Of a stretch of 64,000 bases of DNA, positions 44,276-52,391 are shown piece after piece (within the stretch, counting starts at the first letter, position 1; every line of letters begins with the position of its first letter). Under the pieces are notes generated by a model. That model did no database searches. It was not told the origin of the DNA and worked only from the letters and a program-made list of their open reading frames with translations. The DNA is taken from the NCBI GenBank assembly GCA_900316285.1, contig ONCG01000011.1:34351-98350 (forward strand), read 5' to 3'. Position numbers and translations under genes: made by a program. This DNA is from an uncultured Prevotellaceae bacterium. GTDB lineage: Bacteria > Bacteroidota > Bacteroidia > Bacteroidales > Bacteroidaceae.

Positions 44276-46192
44276 TTACTCATATGCTGAATGGTACTCT
44301 CTCTTGGATAGTATTTCAGATAATTTTTGGGTTTTATCCCAATTGAAGAACCATCTGTTTGTTTTCGTCAATTCTTTGTACTTCTTTCCATAAGCGCTTT
44401 CTGAACATCCATATACTTTTAGAATAATTTGCTTAATCTCCTGTTTCTTTACATAAGGACAAACCATTATGTCAAAGAATAGCATCGCATTATCTGAATG
44501 CCATAGCGCACAATCGACAAGAAGGCATCTATTTACTTCTTCTATAATTCTTTTTCGGACATCTTCATAACTAATGTTCCCGCCAATAATATACATTAAT
44601 GTACAAATCTGAAAATAGTTGAGACGTTCGTAATCCTCTTTGTTTCCTTCTGAAATAGAGAAAATTTTCACCAAATGGGTACGAGACAGTGGAGTTTTCA
44701 TAAATCGGCTCAGGCACAACAATAAATTTAGCACTTCAATATTAATATCGTTCTCCAAATGTTTTGTCTCATAAATATCCAAACAACGCTTCATTTCTCG
44801 GTAAAACCTGTTCTCCATTTCTAACAGAGCGGTCTTATCAGTACAATTCTCTGCCCACCTATGTAAATATTCCAAAATTCTGCACAACTTGATAGAAGCT
44901 GATGCATTCATATCTAGAGAGAACACATAAAAGGCTATCTCTGTATACATCAATAACAGACCTGTCGAAGCATCGGGTATATTATCGCAATCCATTTCAT
45001 TTCCAATCTGAGAAATAAGTAAAGTAAGTAGATAGCGATTTAGGGTACCATACTTCTGCTTGTATCTATGCGTCAACGAACGAAATGCATTAACAACTGA
45101 TGAAAATGCCTTCATTTCGTTATTGACCATGTTCAAGTAGTGTCCCTCGTCATCTTTCTTCAACCATTTATTAGCGATGCATGACATCAATTCACTAATT
45201 TCACGTTTTGCATCTGATATGTCAGATACAAAAGGGCGCTCTAAGAATTCAAGTTTGCTCTCATTTACAAAGAGTTTATAAAACTGTAGTTCTTCTTTAT
45301 AAACCTCTAAGATTTTTCGAAGATTCTCCTCACTATTTGCATATACATAATGATCATCCAAATATCGTCTAACCTCATAATCACGACCCAATTTTAACGA
45401 AAGAGGTTCTTTTTTCAAACGATTGAGAACATTGATATCTATGCGTTGAAAAATTATTTCTGCAAAGATTCTTGATATTTCTGGACCTACAATGATTCCG
45501 TTAGTTTCATTATAATTAGTGTGTTGCATGAGAGAATCGAAATCATTTTCAAAAGTTGTTTTTCCTATCAAATCTTTAGCCTGTTCCTTGCCTTTTATAG
45601 CCCAAGCAATTGTATGTGTATATAAATGATAGAAACAATTAGCAACATCCAATTTCATCAGATGAGTGTATTTCTGTTCAAGGCGAAGATAATCACCACT
45701 GATGAAAAATTTATACATCATATCATATTGCTTATAACTGAAATATGAGCGATAATACTTCTCTATTTCATCATCGAATATTTCAACTCGTTTCTGAAAG
45801 TTCTGAGCAACTTCATTATTATCTTCTTCTTTCTTAAATATACATTTCGCTCGTTTTTCTATATATCGAATGGAAAAAGGACTGTTGCAGCACAGAGACA
45901 GCATGTAATTATCATGCTTCGCATAAAAATCAACACACTGCAATTGAGTATATGGATGCATTAAACTGAGTTTACGGCTCTTGTCCCCTCCATATTTACG
46001 GACAGAATAATCATAGGGTATAGTCCAGTCCTTCAGTTTACCCACAAAAGTTTCCTTAAATATCTTTTGTAGGCTTTCATCCTGCATATTCAAATAAAAA
46101 CCTCCATTGTCGAGCATTAATGGTAGTTCGTACGGAAGAACTTCCGTTAAAAGTACCCTGTATTTGTTGTTAAGATTTATCTCTTTACTCAT
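44276..46192 (-). CDS. Defence-associated reverse transcriptase, Drt3b-like
   Basis: A 638-residue protein from the ATG at 46192, which overlaps the upstream stop by 4 bp (ATGA). Reverse-transcriptase motifs are visible: MKLDVANCFYHLYTH (motif A Asp near residue 182), GIIVGPEISRIFAEIIF (the B region), and RRYLDDHYVYA (YLDD at about 277-280). The last 300 residues are helical without known domain. The arrangement of two different RTs in tandem, a shorter one first and a longer one second, matches type DRT3 (UG3 plus UG8), an anti-phage system. The gene could in principle belong to another two-RT system, but I know no better match. Confidence 0.78.
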   Translation of the reverse strand: MSKEINLNNKYRVLLTEVLPYELPLMLDNGGFYLNMQDESLQKIFKETFVGKLKDWTIPYDYSVRKYGGDKSRKLSLMHPYTQLQCVDFYAKHDNYMLSLCCNSPFSIRYIEKRAKCIFKKEEDNNEVAQNFQKRVEIFDDEIEKYYRSYFSYKQYDMMYKFFISGDYLRLEQKYTHLMKLDVANCFYHLYTHTIAWAIKGKEQAKDLIGKTTFENDFDSLMQHTNYNETNGIIVGPEISRIFAEIIFQRIDINVLNRLKKEPLSLKLGRDYEVRRYLDDHYVYANSEENLRKILEVYKEELQFYKLFVNESKLEFLERPFVSDISDAKREISELMSCIANKWLKKDDEGHYLNMVNNEMKAFSSVVNAFRSLTHRYKQKYGTLNRYLLTLLISQIGNEMDCDNIPDASTGLLLMYTEIAFYVFSLDMNASASIKLCRILEYLHRWAENCTDKTALLEMENRFYREMKRCLDIYETKHLENDINIEVLNLLLCLSRFMKTPLSRTHLVKIFSISEGNKEDYERLNYFQICTLMYIIGGNISYEDVRKRIIEEVNRCLLVDCALWHSDNAMLFFDIMVCPYVKKQEIKQIILKVYGCSESAYGKKYKELTKTNRWFFNWDKTQKLSEILSKREYHSAYE

Positions 46193-47379
46193 CGCCAGCA
46201 ACTTTTTATATCTGCAAGAGTTGCAGAAGTGAAAAAATGATTCACATGGTGCTCAAATCCAAATACGAATGAATACTTAGCCAAATATGTCCGCTGAGCT
46301 GCAGACAACCGTGCAGCTAATAGGGAGCCTAAACGACCCGTCTTGCAATGCAGCAATTTCTGGTAGTACTCGTCAAGAGCATACAAAACTGCTTTATCTG
46401 TCACCATGTTGTAGTTAAAGTAGATGCCGACCTTGATAGGTAGCAAGGTGGAAGGGTTATAAAGCGTGAAGTTACCTGTAAGGAACTTAATCCTATCCTT
46501 AAGTATTTCATAATCACCATCCTTAGCAAATCGCAAAAAAGTCTTTGTGATACGGGTCTTTATCATGTTGATTTTCCTCTCTGCGATTGACACCTCTACG
46601 TCTTTTTTCCCTTTAGGCAAAAAGGTATAACCCAGATAGGTCAGTTTTACTACCTGCTGTTGATTATCCCATTTGTATGATTTATTTGGATTCAAATGTA
46701 ACCCGATTTTGGATAGCACATCTGGCACCTTTTCCCACACATTCGTTTGTGCTGTCGGATTATTACAGAATACGATAACATCATCCACAAAACGCGCATA
46801 ATAGAAAACGCCATCCATTCTTCGGATTTCAAGATCGAAATACTTCATATAAAGCTCCGACATTACAGAACTGACACTTAATCCACGAGGAAGTCCTTTT
46901 TCTGGATTAATAGTAGGGTGCGCAAATAGATTTTTAAGCAAACATATCGACTGATAGTTAAGTCTTCCATCCTCCTGAAAACGTTCCATCAAAAGGGTAC
47001 GATTAATGGACTCAAAGAAGTGGCGCACATCGAGACGAACAACCCATTTCGGCGATTCTTCCTTTAATAGTGATACTATTTGTTTCACTATTTGATTGCG
47101 ATTTGCTTGCTCCACTCCATATATACGCTTGATATTGTTGTACAGTTTGCGCAAAATAAGATCCTGGCATAGGTATTCCATTGAACCTTTCTGTTGGTCA
47201 TTAAGGAATAAATCGCCCAAAGTCCTTATTTGGTATCGAAATGCACCCTTATTTATGCTATCATTAATACACAATTCCACTTCCTGAACAAGTTCTTCCT
47301 TGCTCAGTCCGCTATTCCTACGCTCTGTTTGAGTTGTACAGGAATATAAGTTCAGTGGAGAAAATGATTGTGAATACAT
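46189..47379 (-). CDS. Defence-associated reverse transcriptase, Drt3a-like
   Basis: A 396-residue protein with RT motifs WVVRLDVRHFFESI (motif A Asp at residue 117), GLPRGLSVSSVMSELYM (162-178) and YARFVDDVIVF (FVDD at 197-200), followed by LTYLGYTF. No maturase, endonuclease or integrase part is present, so it is not a group II intron or retroelement RT. It precedes the second RT with an ATGA overlap and follows the AlbA_2-type gene with a 27-bp gap, all on the minus strand. This matches the small RT of DRT3. Confidence 0.8.
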   Translation of the reverse strand: MYSQSFSPLNLYSCTTQTERRNSGLSKEELVQEVELCINDSINKGAFRYQIRTLGDLFLNDQQKGSMEYLCQDLILRKLYNNIKRIYGVEQANRNQIVKQIVSLLKEESPKWVVRLDVRHFFESINRTLLMERFQEDGRLNYQSICLLKNLFAHPTINPEKGLPRGLSVSSVMSELYMKYFDLEIRRMDGVFYYARFVDDVIVFCNNPTAQTNVWEKVPDVLSKIGLHLNPNKSYKWDNQQQVVKLTYLGYTFLPKGKKDVEVSIAERKINMIKTRITKTFLRFAKDGDYEILKDRIKFLTGNFTLYNPSTLLPIKVGIYFNYNMVTDKAVLYALDEYYQKLLHCKTGRLGSLLAARLSAAQRTYLAKYSFVFGFEHHVNHFFTSATLADIKSCWR

Positions 47380-47406
47380 AAAAGATTATTGTCGTCCCCA
47401 AAGCTA

Positions 47407-48780
47407 TCATATACATATCACCCACACACCATCATTATCTTTGCCTTCGCGTTTCAAAGCACCAAGCTTCTGCAAAGCAGAAAGGTCGCGTTCGATGGTG
47501 CGTTGACTCACCGACAAAGTCTCCGACATTTGTTTGCCAGTGATTGTCGGAGACTTTTTGATAAGATTAAGAATTTTCTGCTGACGCACAGTGAGTTTCG
47601 TCTCCGACATGTCTCCGACATTATCTCCGACATTCGATGTGTCGGAGGAGGCAAAGATGATGGTTTGGAATTGGGTCGGGGTTGATTTGAACTTGGGCTT
47701 TAACTCGTCCTTATACCCATCCAATGCTTTGGTCTCATTGCAGATGCGTGTGAGTCCACTGCCTCGCTTCTCCATGTAATCAAGTTGAGCCATCACATTT
47801 GCAAGGATAGGATTGCGCCTTTCAGAAGACACATCCTTGATATCCAAATCCTGTATCAGTAAACCATTATACATCCCTCCTGGGGATGTTACCGTGAGGC
47901 GATCGTTGTAAATGTCAAGATGAACTTCACCGCCCATCACTGTGTAGTCACGATGAATGAAATGGTTTACCATTGCTTCCAAAACAGCACGTTCGGCATA
48001 CTCTGGTTTATTCTTTCGCCCATCAGGTAGTTTCTCCCAGCCTCTCTTGGTGTTTGACTTCACAAAGTTCATGGCTTCGCGAAGTAGCATGAGGACATTG
48101 CCTGTAAACTCTGCATCGTTGATGGCATCGCCCTTTTCTTTTCCATCCCAACGGGTGCAATAAAGACGAGACTGCCACAATGGACAATCATCGGAAAACA
48201 AAGCACCCGCATTGGTAAGATTCCCTGTTCCAGTTACCAGTCCAAACGACAAGAGATATTTTTTGTCCCATTCTCGTTTGGTGCGGTCTTTGAAGGTGTT
48301 CGCCAATATCGTAAAAGAATAATCCTCTGCTTTATAGTCTGTGCGAAGGGAATCAAAAGTTTTGTTGGAACCTTTCAGTACCAAACGTACCATCTGTTCT
48401 GCCGTGGCAGGAAGACTTTCATCACCGATGCGAACAAAGGCAATTCGTTGACCATCTCCAACGTAGTAATATGGGGTATAATGCCCTTCGTAGACTTTGA
48501 GTTGCAAGATATGTAAACCATCTATATCATGGGGAATCATCTCCACCTCTGGCAGGGGATCCATATAGTCACGAATCCTGCTACTGATGGCCTCACATAC
48601 ATGCTGCACATCATCAAGTCCTTTGACGATGCCATCATTATCTATGCCAAAGAAAAGGGAACCACCCAAGCCATTGGAAAAAGCGCTTACACTCTTCAGC
48701 CAGCTCTTAGGTTTCTTCTCTTCAAGCATCACCTTGAAGTCGTATGCAGTACATTCCGCAATCAGAGTGTTTAATTCCAT
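47407..48780 (-). CDS. AlbA_2 (Schlafen-like) ATP-binding transcriptional regulator
   Basis: A 457-residue protein. The N-terminal AlbA_2 domain has KPKSWLKSVSAFSNGLGGSLFFGIDNDG near residues 23-50. The central part ends with the HATPase-like block RNPILANVMAQLDYMEKRGSGLTRI near residues 320-345. The C-terminus is a winged helix (RQQKILNLIKKSPTITGKQMSETLSVSQRTIERDLSALQKLGALKREG). Such proteins are common regulators in accessory DNA. It is the first gene of the minus-strand unit that contains both RTs, so it may control or sense for the DRT3 module. It has its own -7 box upstream. Confidence 0.85.
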   Translation of the reverse strand: MELNTLIAECTAYDFKVMLEEKKPKSWLKSVSAFSNGLGGSLFFGIDNDGIVKGLDDVQHVCEAISSRIRDYMDPLPEVEMIPHDIDGLHILQLKVYEGHYTPYYYVGDGQRIAFVRIGDESLPATAEQMVRLVLKGSNKTFDSLRTDYKAEDYSFTILANTFKDRTKREWDKKYLLSFGLVTGTGNLTNAGALFSDDCPLWQSRLYCTRWDGKEKGDAINDAEFTGNVLMLLREAMNFVKSNTKRGWEKLPDGRKNKPEYAERAVLEAMVNHFIHRDYTVMGGEVHLDIYNDRLTVTSPGGMYNGLLIQDLDIKDVSSERRNPILANVMAQLDYMEKRGSGLTRICNETKALDGYKDELKPKFKSTPTQFQTIIFASSDTSNVGDNVGDMSETKLTVRQQKILNLIKKSPTITGKQMSETLSVSQRTIERDLSALQKLGALKREGKDNDGVWVICI

Positions 48781-48804
48781 TCTTTACAAATATCTTTTTA
48801 CCTT

Positions 48805-48813
48805 GCAAAGGTA
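48805..48813 (-). promoter_or_regulatory. -7 box of the AlbA_2-DRT3 operon
   Basis: TACCTTTGC on the minus strand, 25 bp upstream of the AlbA_2 gene. The -33 region is weak. Confidence 0.6.
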
Positions 48814-48929
48814 CTCATTTTTATCGAAAATACGACATCTATTTGACGTTTCGCGCGTAATTTAAGCAAATTTTATCTAAAATCACATTCAAGTGCTACC
48901 AAAAGTTGTGATAATTGAGAAAAATTGAG

Positions 48930-48937
48930 TAACTTTG
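48930..48937 (+). promoter_or_regulatory. -7 box of the leader RNA and vWA operon
   Basis: TAACTTTG, with TTGTG near the -33 position (48906-48910). It faces away from the DRT3 promoter; the two boxes are about 115 bp apart. Confidence 0.6.
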
Positions 48938-48943
48938 CAACCA

Positions 48944-49268
48944 GTTCCACGCCGAAGTGCTTTCGTCTATGATGGTTGCACGGTTGGGTGGGACTACATA
49001 CAGACATAGGCGTTTTCTGGACGCTTTGGCTTTGACGCTCTAAGAATCTCGCACGTTCGAACAGTTTGTCAAAAACAAAGCAACGGGAACGCCCCTTGGG
49101 ATGTTTATACGCTTCCCCTTTGACACTTTTGATAGAAGGAGTTGTCAGAGTCGTGGATTTGATATATTCATCGGCGTGGGGCTTTCGGCGTTGCTCGTTT
49201 CGACAAACTGGGCAATGCGAGAGCCTTTAGAGCGTGAAGCGAGTGACAGACTGGCTCCACGTTTTTGT
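48944..49268 (+). ncRNA. Structured leader RNA candidate upstream of the vWA operon
   Basis: About 390 bp lie between promoter and first gene. Four complementary pairs are nested: 49035-49052 with 49217-49235 (ACGCTCTAA and TCTCGC on the left), 49062-49070 with 49202-49210 (CAGTTTGTC), 49079-49085 with 49189-49195 (AGCAACG), and 49091-49095 with 49178-49182 (GCCCC). This nesting is not expected by chance. A T-rich stretch (GTTTTTGTTT) follows at 49261. A 61-codon frame at 49101-49286 runs through the stems and is probably not a gene. It may be a separate ncRNA or a regulatory leader. Confidence 0.6.
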
Positions 49269-49336
49269 TTGCATGTAACATCCTAAAATTGTAATCCTCT
49301 GCTGAGGGGGGCCAAGGCAGAACATTTTATTGTAAT

Positions 49337-50179
49337 ATGGCAAAGAATGACAAACAATGGAGTTCTGCAACCCCTGGCCTACTGATTATCTTGTTAGATC
49401 AGTCAGGTTCAATGATGAGTGATTATGAAGGCACAACACGTACCAAGTTCGCAACACTTGCTGTCAATAAGGTTATTGACAACATCATCCAGAAGAATTT
49501 CGACGGTGATGCACCTAAGAATCGCTGCTTTATTTCTGTGATTGGGTATAATCACAATGTGAAGGAGCTGTGTTCCGGTTGGCTCAAAGACCTTGATGCA
49601 AATCCATTGCGGTATGAAACATTGAAAAAGAAAACGCCCGATGGTACAGGTGGACTTGTAGAAGTTGAAGTGAAACAACCTGTTTGGGTAGAACCCATTG
49701 ACAAAGACGGGGCCACAAATATGCTTGGTGCTTTCCAACTTGCGAAAGACTTAGTTGAAAAGTGGATGACTGATAATGCAGATGGACCAGCACCTGTAAT
49801 CATCAACATTTCTGATGGTGTTCCATTTTATGATGGAAAAGACCCAAGAGAGTGCATGAAAGAAACTGTTTCTTTAGCAAACGAGATTATGGGACTTTCC
49901 AACAATGATGGTAATGTCTTAATTTTTAATGCACAAATAGATGAGTCTAATGGCAAGGTTGTTTTCCCGTCAAATAGGTCAGACATTTCTCAGGAGCAGG
50001 CTCAATTCTTGTACGACATTACCAGTGAAGTACCTGAATCATATAAGGCAGCTGCTGCCAAGAACGAACTACCCACAAAAGATGGTTCACGTGGCTGTAT
50101 CTTTGGTGCTGATGGTGTTCAACTGATTCAACTCATAGATTTTGGCTCTTCAAAAGGTCAAGGTGACAAAGGACTATAA
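49337..50179 (+). CDS. TerY-like von Willebrand factor A domain protein
   Basis: A 280-residue protein that is essentially one vWA domain. The metal (MIDAS) motif is LIILLDQSGSMMSD near residue 19-32; the threonine (DGATNMLGAF) and aspartate (NISDGVPF) positions of the MIDAS also appear. vWA proteins of the TerY group form triads with a PP2C phosphatase and a kinase (TerY-P), exactly the genes that follow with 8-bp gaps. A cytoplasmic scaffold or effector role is likely. No TerC, TerD or TerZ gene is seen here. Confidence 0.88.
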   Translation: MAKNDKQWSSATPGLLIILLDQSGSMMSDYEGTTRTKFATLAVNKVIDNIIQKNFDGDAPKNRCFISVIGYNHNVKELCSGWLKDLDANPLRYETLKKKTPDGTGGLVEVEVKQPVWVEPIDKDGATNMLGAFQLAKDLVEKWMTDNADGPAPVIINISDGVPFYDGKDPRECMKETVSLANEIMGLSNNDGNVLIFNAQIDESNGKVVFPSNRSDISQEQAQFLYDITSEVPESYKAAAAKNELPTKDGSRGCIFGADGVQLIQLIDFGSSKGQGDKGL

Positions 50180-50187
50180 TAGGCTAT

Positions 50188-51303
50188 ATGGTTATACGAG
50201 CTTTTATAACTCACAAGCAAGCTGAATTATTCGCAGATTGCCAAGATAGGTTTGGTGTTAATCCTGACACCAAATCTATCGCGGTGTCTGACGGAATGGG
50301 ATCAACTTGGCAACAAAAGATTTGGGCTCAATTACTCGTTGATACCTTTATCAATAGTACAGATTGGTGTCCTTCTAAAGAAACCATAAGACCTTTATGC
50401 CAAACGTGGCGAACTAAAGTCGCCGACTTTATTCAAAAGTTAAAGGATACGAATGCTCCTGATAATATGATTTACCGTAATGAGAGAAATTTGGCTGAAG
50501 GTCGATCTGCAGGAGCAACATTTGTAGGCATACGTTTTAATAGTAATGATTGGAACGGGTCTGTACTTGGGGATTCTTGTCTAATAGAGTGGGATGGAAA
50601 CGAAGCGCAATTCAACACTTCACAAGATTCTGGAACTTTTGACAGTTATCCTGATTATTTCGATAGTGACGCTTCAAAAGAAGGAAAAGGTACCCCCAAA
50701 CCCATAGGAGGTGTACTAACAAAAGGTAAATACTTACTGTTAGTATCTGACCCATTCTCTGAATTTCTGCTAGAACATAGCAAACATGGCGATATTGCCA
50801 AGTATGTTCAACAATTATTGTCGCTAGCTTCGCATGATGATTTTGAGATATTGGTATGTGAATGGAGAAAAGAAGGGATGCATAACGATGACACTACTTT
50901 GGTAATCGTTGAATATGACAATTCCGATGCACTTACTATTACCCATAGGGATGATATTGCAGAGAGGATTGAAAAGGAGAAGTCCATAGCAACAGAAACA
51001 GTTGAAGCAGAATCCGAAAACGGTAATGGAGCACCAAATGTAATAGGAGAAGCCCTAGATAAACATGGTGATAACAATATGGCAGCGGACACAATTGAGA
51101 TTTCTCCCCTCCCCATTGATACGGATATTTTTATTGAAGATTTCTTGACTGAATACAAGAGAGCCCTTGAGGACAGATGTAAAGGAAAATCTAAAAAAGC
51201 GATAAGAAAATTTTGGAGTGAATTGAAGTATAAAACCACTCAGGATGCTGCAAAAGAGGCCTTTCATATCATTCTCAACAAATACGTTATACACACCAAA
51301 TAA
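50188..51303 (+). CDS. PP2C-like protein phosphatase
   Basis: A 371-residue protein with PP2C motifs AVSDGMGSTWQ near residue 32, GATFVGIRF near residue 112, VLGDSCLIEW near residue 125, and a C-terminal NDDTTLVIVEYD near residue 233-244. The Asp residues would bind the two metals. A C-terminal extension of about 125 residues includes an acidic linker and a basic helical end (YKRALEDRCKGKSKKAIRKFWSELKYKT). It lies between the vWA gene and the kinase-like genes and should reverse their phosphorylation. Confidence 0.86.
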   Translation: MVIRAFITHKQAELFADCQDRFGVNPDTKSIAVSDGMGSTWQQKIWAQLLVDTFINSTDWCPSKETIRPLCQTWRTKVADFIQKLKDTNAPDNMIYRNERNLAEGRSAGATFVGIRFNSNDWNGSVLGDSCLIEWDGNEAQFNTSQDSGTFDSYPDYFDSDASKEGKGTPKPIGGVLTKGKYLLLVSDPFSEFLLEHSKHGDIAKYVQQLLSLASHDDFEILVCEWRKEGMHNDDTTLVIVEYDNSDALTITHRDDIAERIEKEKSIATETVEAESENGNGAPNVIGEALDKHGDNNMAADTIEISPLPIDTDIFIEDFLTEYKRALEDRCKGKSKKAIRKFWSELKYKTTQDAAKEAFHIILNKYVIHTK

Positions 51304-51311
51304 CATTTGCC

Positions 51312-52391
51312 ATGCCGTTACCAACTATTCCTGATTATAGTACATGCATCAAAACGCCAGCATTGGTTCATCCATCAGTGCTGAAAGATGGTCATCCTAT
51401 CGAAAAGGGAGTTCGTCTTATCAAGTATTCAGGTGGTTTCTGCGTGGTGTTCCCATATAAGACACCATCAAAGAAGTATGCAGTACGCTGCTGGCATGCA
51501 GAAGTCTCTGATGCAAAGCGCAGAACCCAGGTTATAGCAGATGCCTTGAAGAGGTCTAACCTGCCCTATTTCGTAGGATTTGATTTCTTCGAAGAAGGTA
51601 TAATGACACCATTGGGAATGCAACCAATAGTTGTAATGGATTGGGTGGATGCACAATCTTTAAAGAAATTTTTGGCTGAACATATTACAGAATCAAATGT
51701 AATCAATGATATTGCCGAGAATTTCAAGAGAATGGTGGCAGATTTACATACCAACCATTTTTCTCATGGCGACTTGCAGCACGGAAACATCATGGTCAAA
51801 CCAGATCTTTCTTTGGTTTTGGTAGACTATGATTCCATGTATGTCCCTGAACTAAACGGTATGCCAGACGAGATTAAAGGACTGGTTGGTTATCAGCATG
51901 AAGCAAGATGGAAGAACAAACTGGTTTCAGAAAAGGCGGACTATTTCTCCGAGCTAGTCATATATCTCAGTCTAAAAGCTCTTGCCAAGATGCCTTCTTT
52001 GTGGAATGACTTGAACATGGAAGACACAGAAACTCTCCTATTTTCTGGGGAAGATATACAATCAAAAGGTTCTTCCAATATATTCAGGCTGCTGAAGACC
52101 GATTCTGAGTTAGCTCCACTTGTCGATAAACTATGCGAGTTTATGGATAAGTCAACAATTGAAGACCTTACGCCTTTAGAGGATGCTGTAGTATCAAAAA
52201 GCGAAAGCATCGCATCCAAATGGAAAAGCGGTAATGGTCATATCGCCACAGCTAAAAAAGGCGAGGTGGATGATTCGGGCAAAATTGCAGGAAAATGGGA
52301 AAAAGGAAATGGATATGTTAAACCTGACAAAGAAGATGAACGTAAAAAGCTTTCATCCTCTATTTCAGAAAAGTTTAAGAAAATAGAATAA
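51312..52391 (+). CDS. Protein kinase-like protein 1 of the vWA operon
   Basis: A 359-residue protein. The catalytic loop is FSHGDLQHGNIMV (about residues 153-165) and the metal-binding motif is VDYDSM, replacing DFG by DYD. The beta-3 strand reads KYAVRCWHAEV, so the position of the ATP-binding Lys seems to hold Arg. A C-terminal tail has two copies of a KWKSGNGH/KWEKGNGY motif. The next gene starts 1 bp after its stop and is a paralogue. TerY-P triads contain such atypical kinases. Substrates are unknown. Confidence 0.83.
   Translation: MPLPTIPDYSTCIKTPALVHPSVLKDGHPIEKGVRLIKYSGGFCVVFPYKTPSKKYAVRCWHAEVSDAKRRTQVIADALKRSNLPYFVGFDFFEEGIMTPLGMQPIVVMDWVDAQSLKKFLAEHITESNVINDIAENFKRMVADLHTNHFSHGDLQHGNIMVKPDLSLVLVDYDSMYVPELNGMPDEIKGLVGYQHEARWKNKLVSEKADYFSELVIYLSLKALAKMPSLWNDLNMEDTETLLFSGEDIQSKGSSNIFRLLKTDSELAPLVDKLCEFMDKSTIEDLTPLEDAVVSKSESIASKWKSGNGHIATAKKGEVDDSGKIAGKWEKGNGYVKPDKEDERKKLSSSISEKFKKIE

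Noticed and set aside
44276-47379. Group II intron or retron as an explanation of the two RT genes
   Set aside because: Neither protein has a maturase or endonuclease domain, no intron domain V-like end is seen, and two different RTs with an ATGA overlap do not fit a retron.
49101-49286. 61-codon frame in the leader of the vWA operon
   Set aside because: It crosses the complementary segments of a structured RNA and encodes no known domain. I prefer the RNA explanation, although a leader peptide is not excluded.
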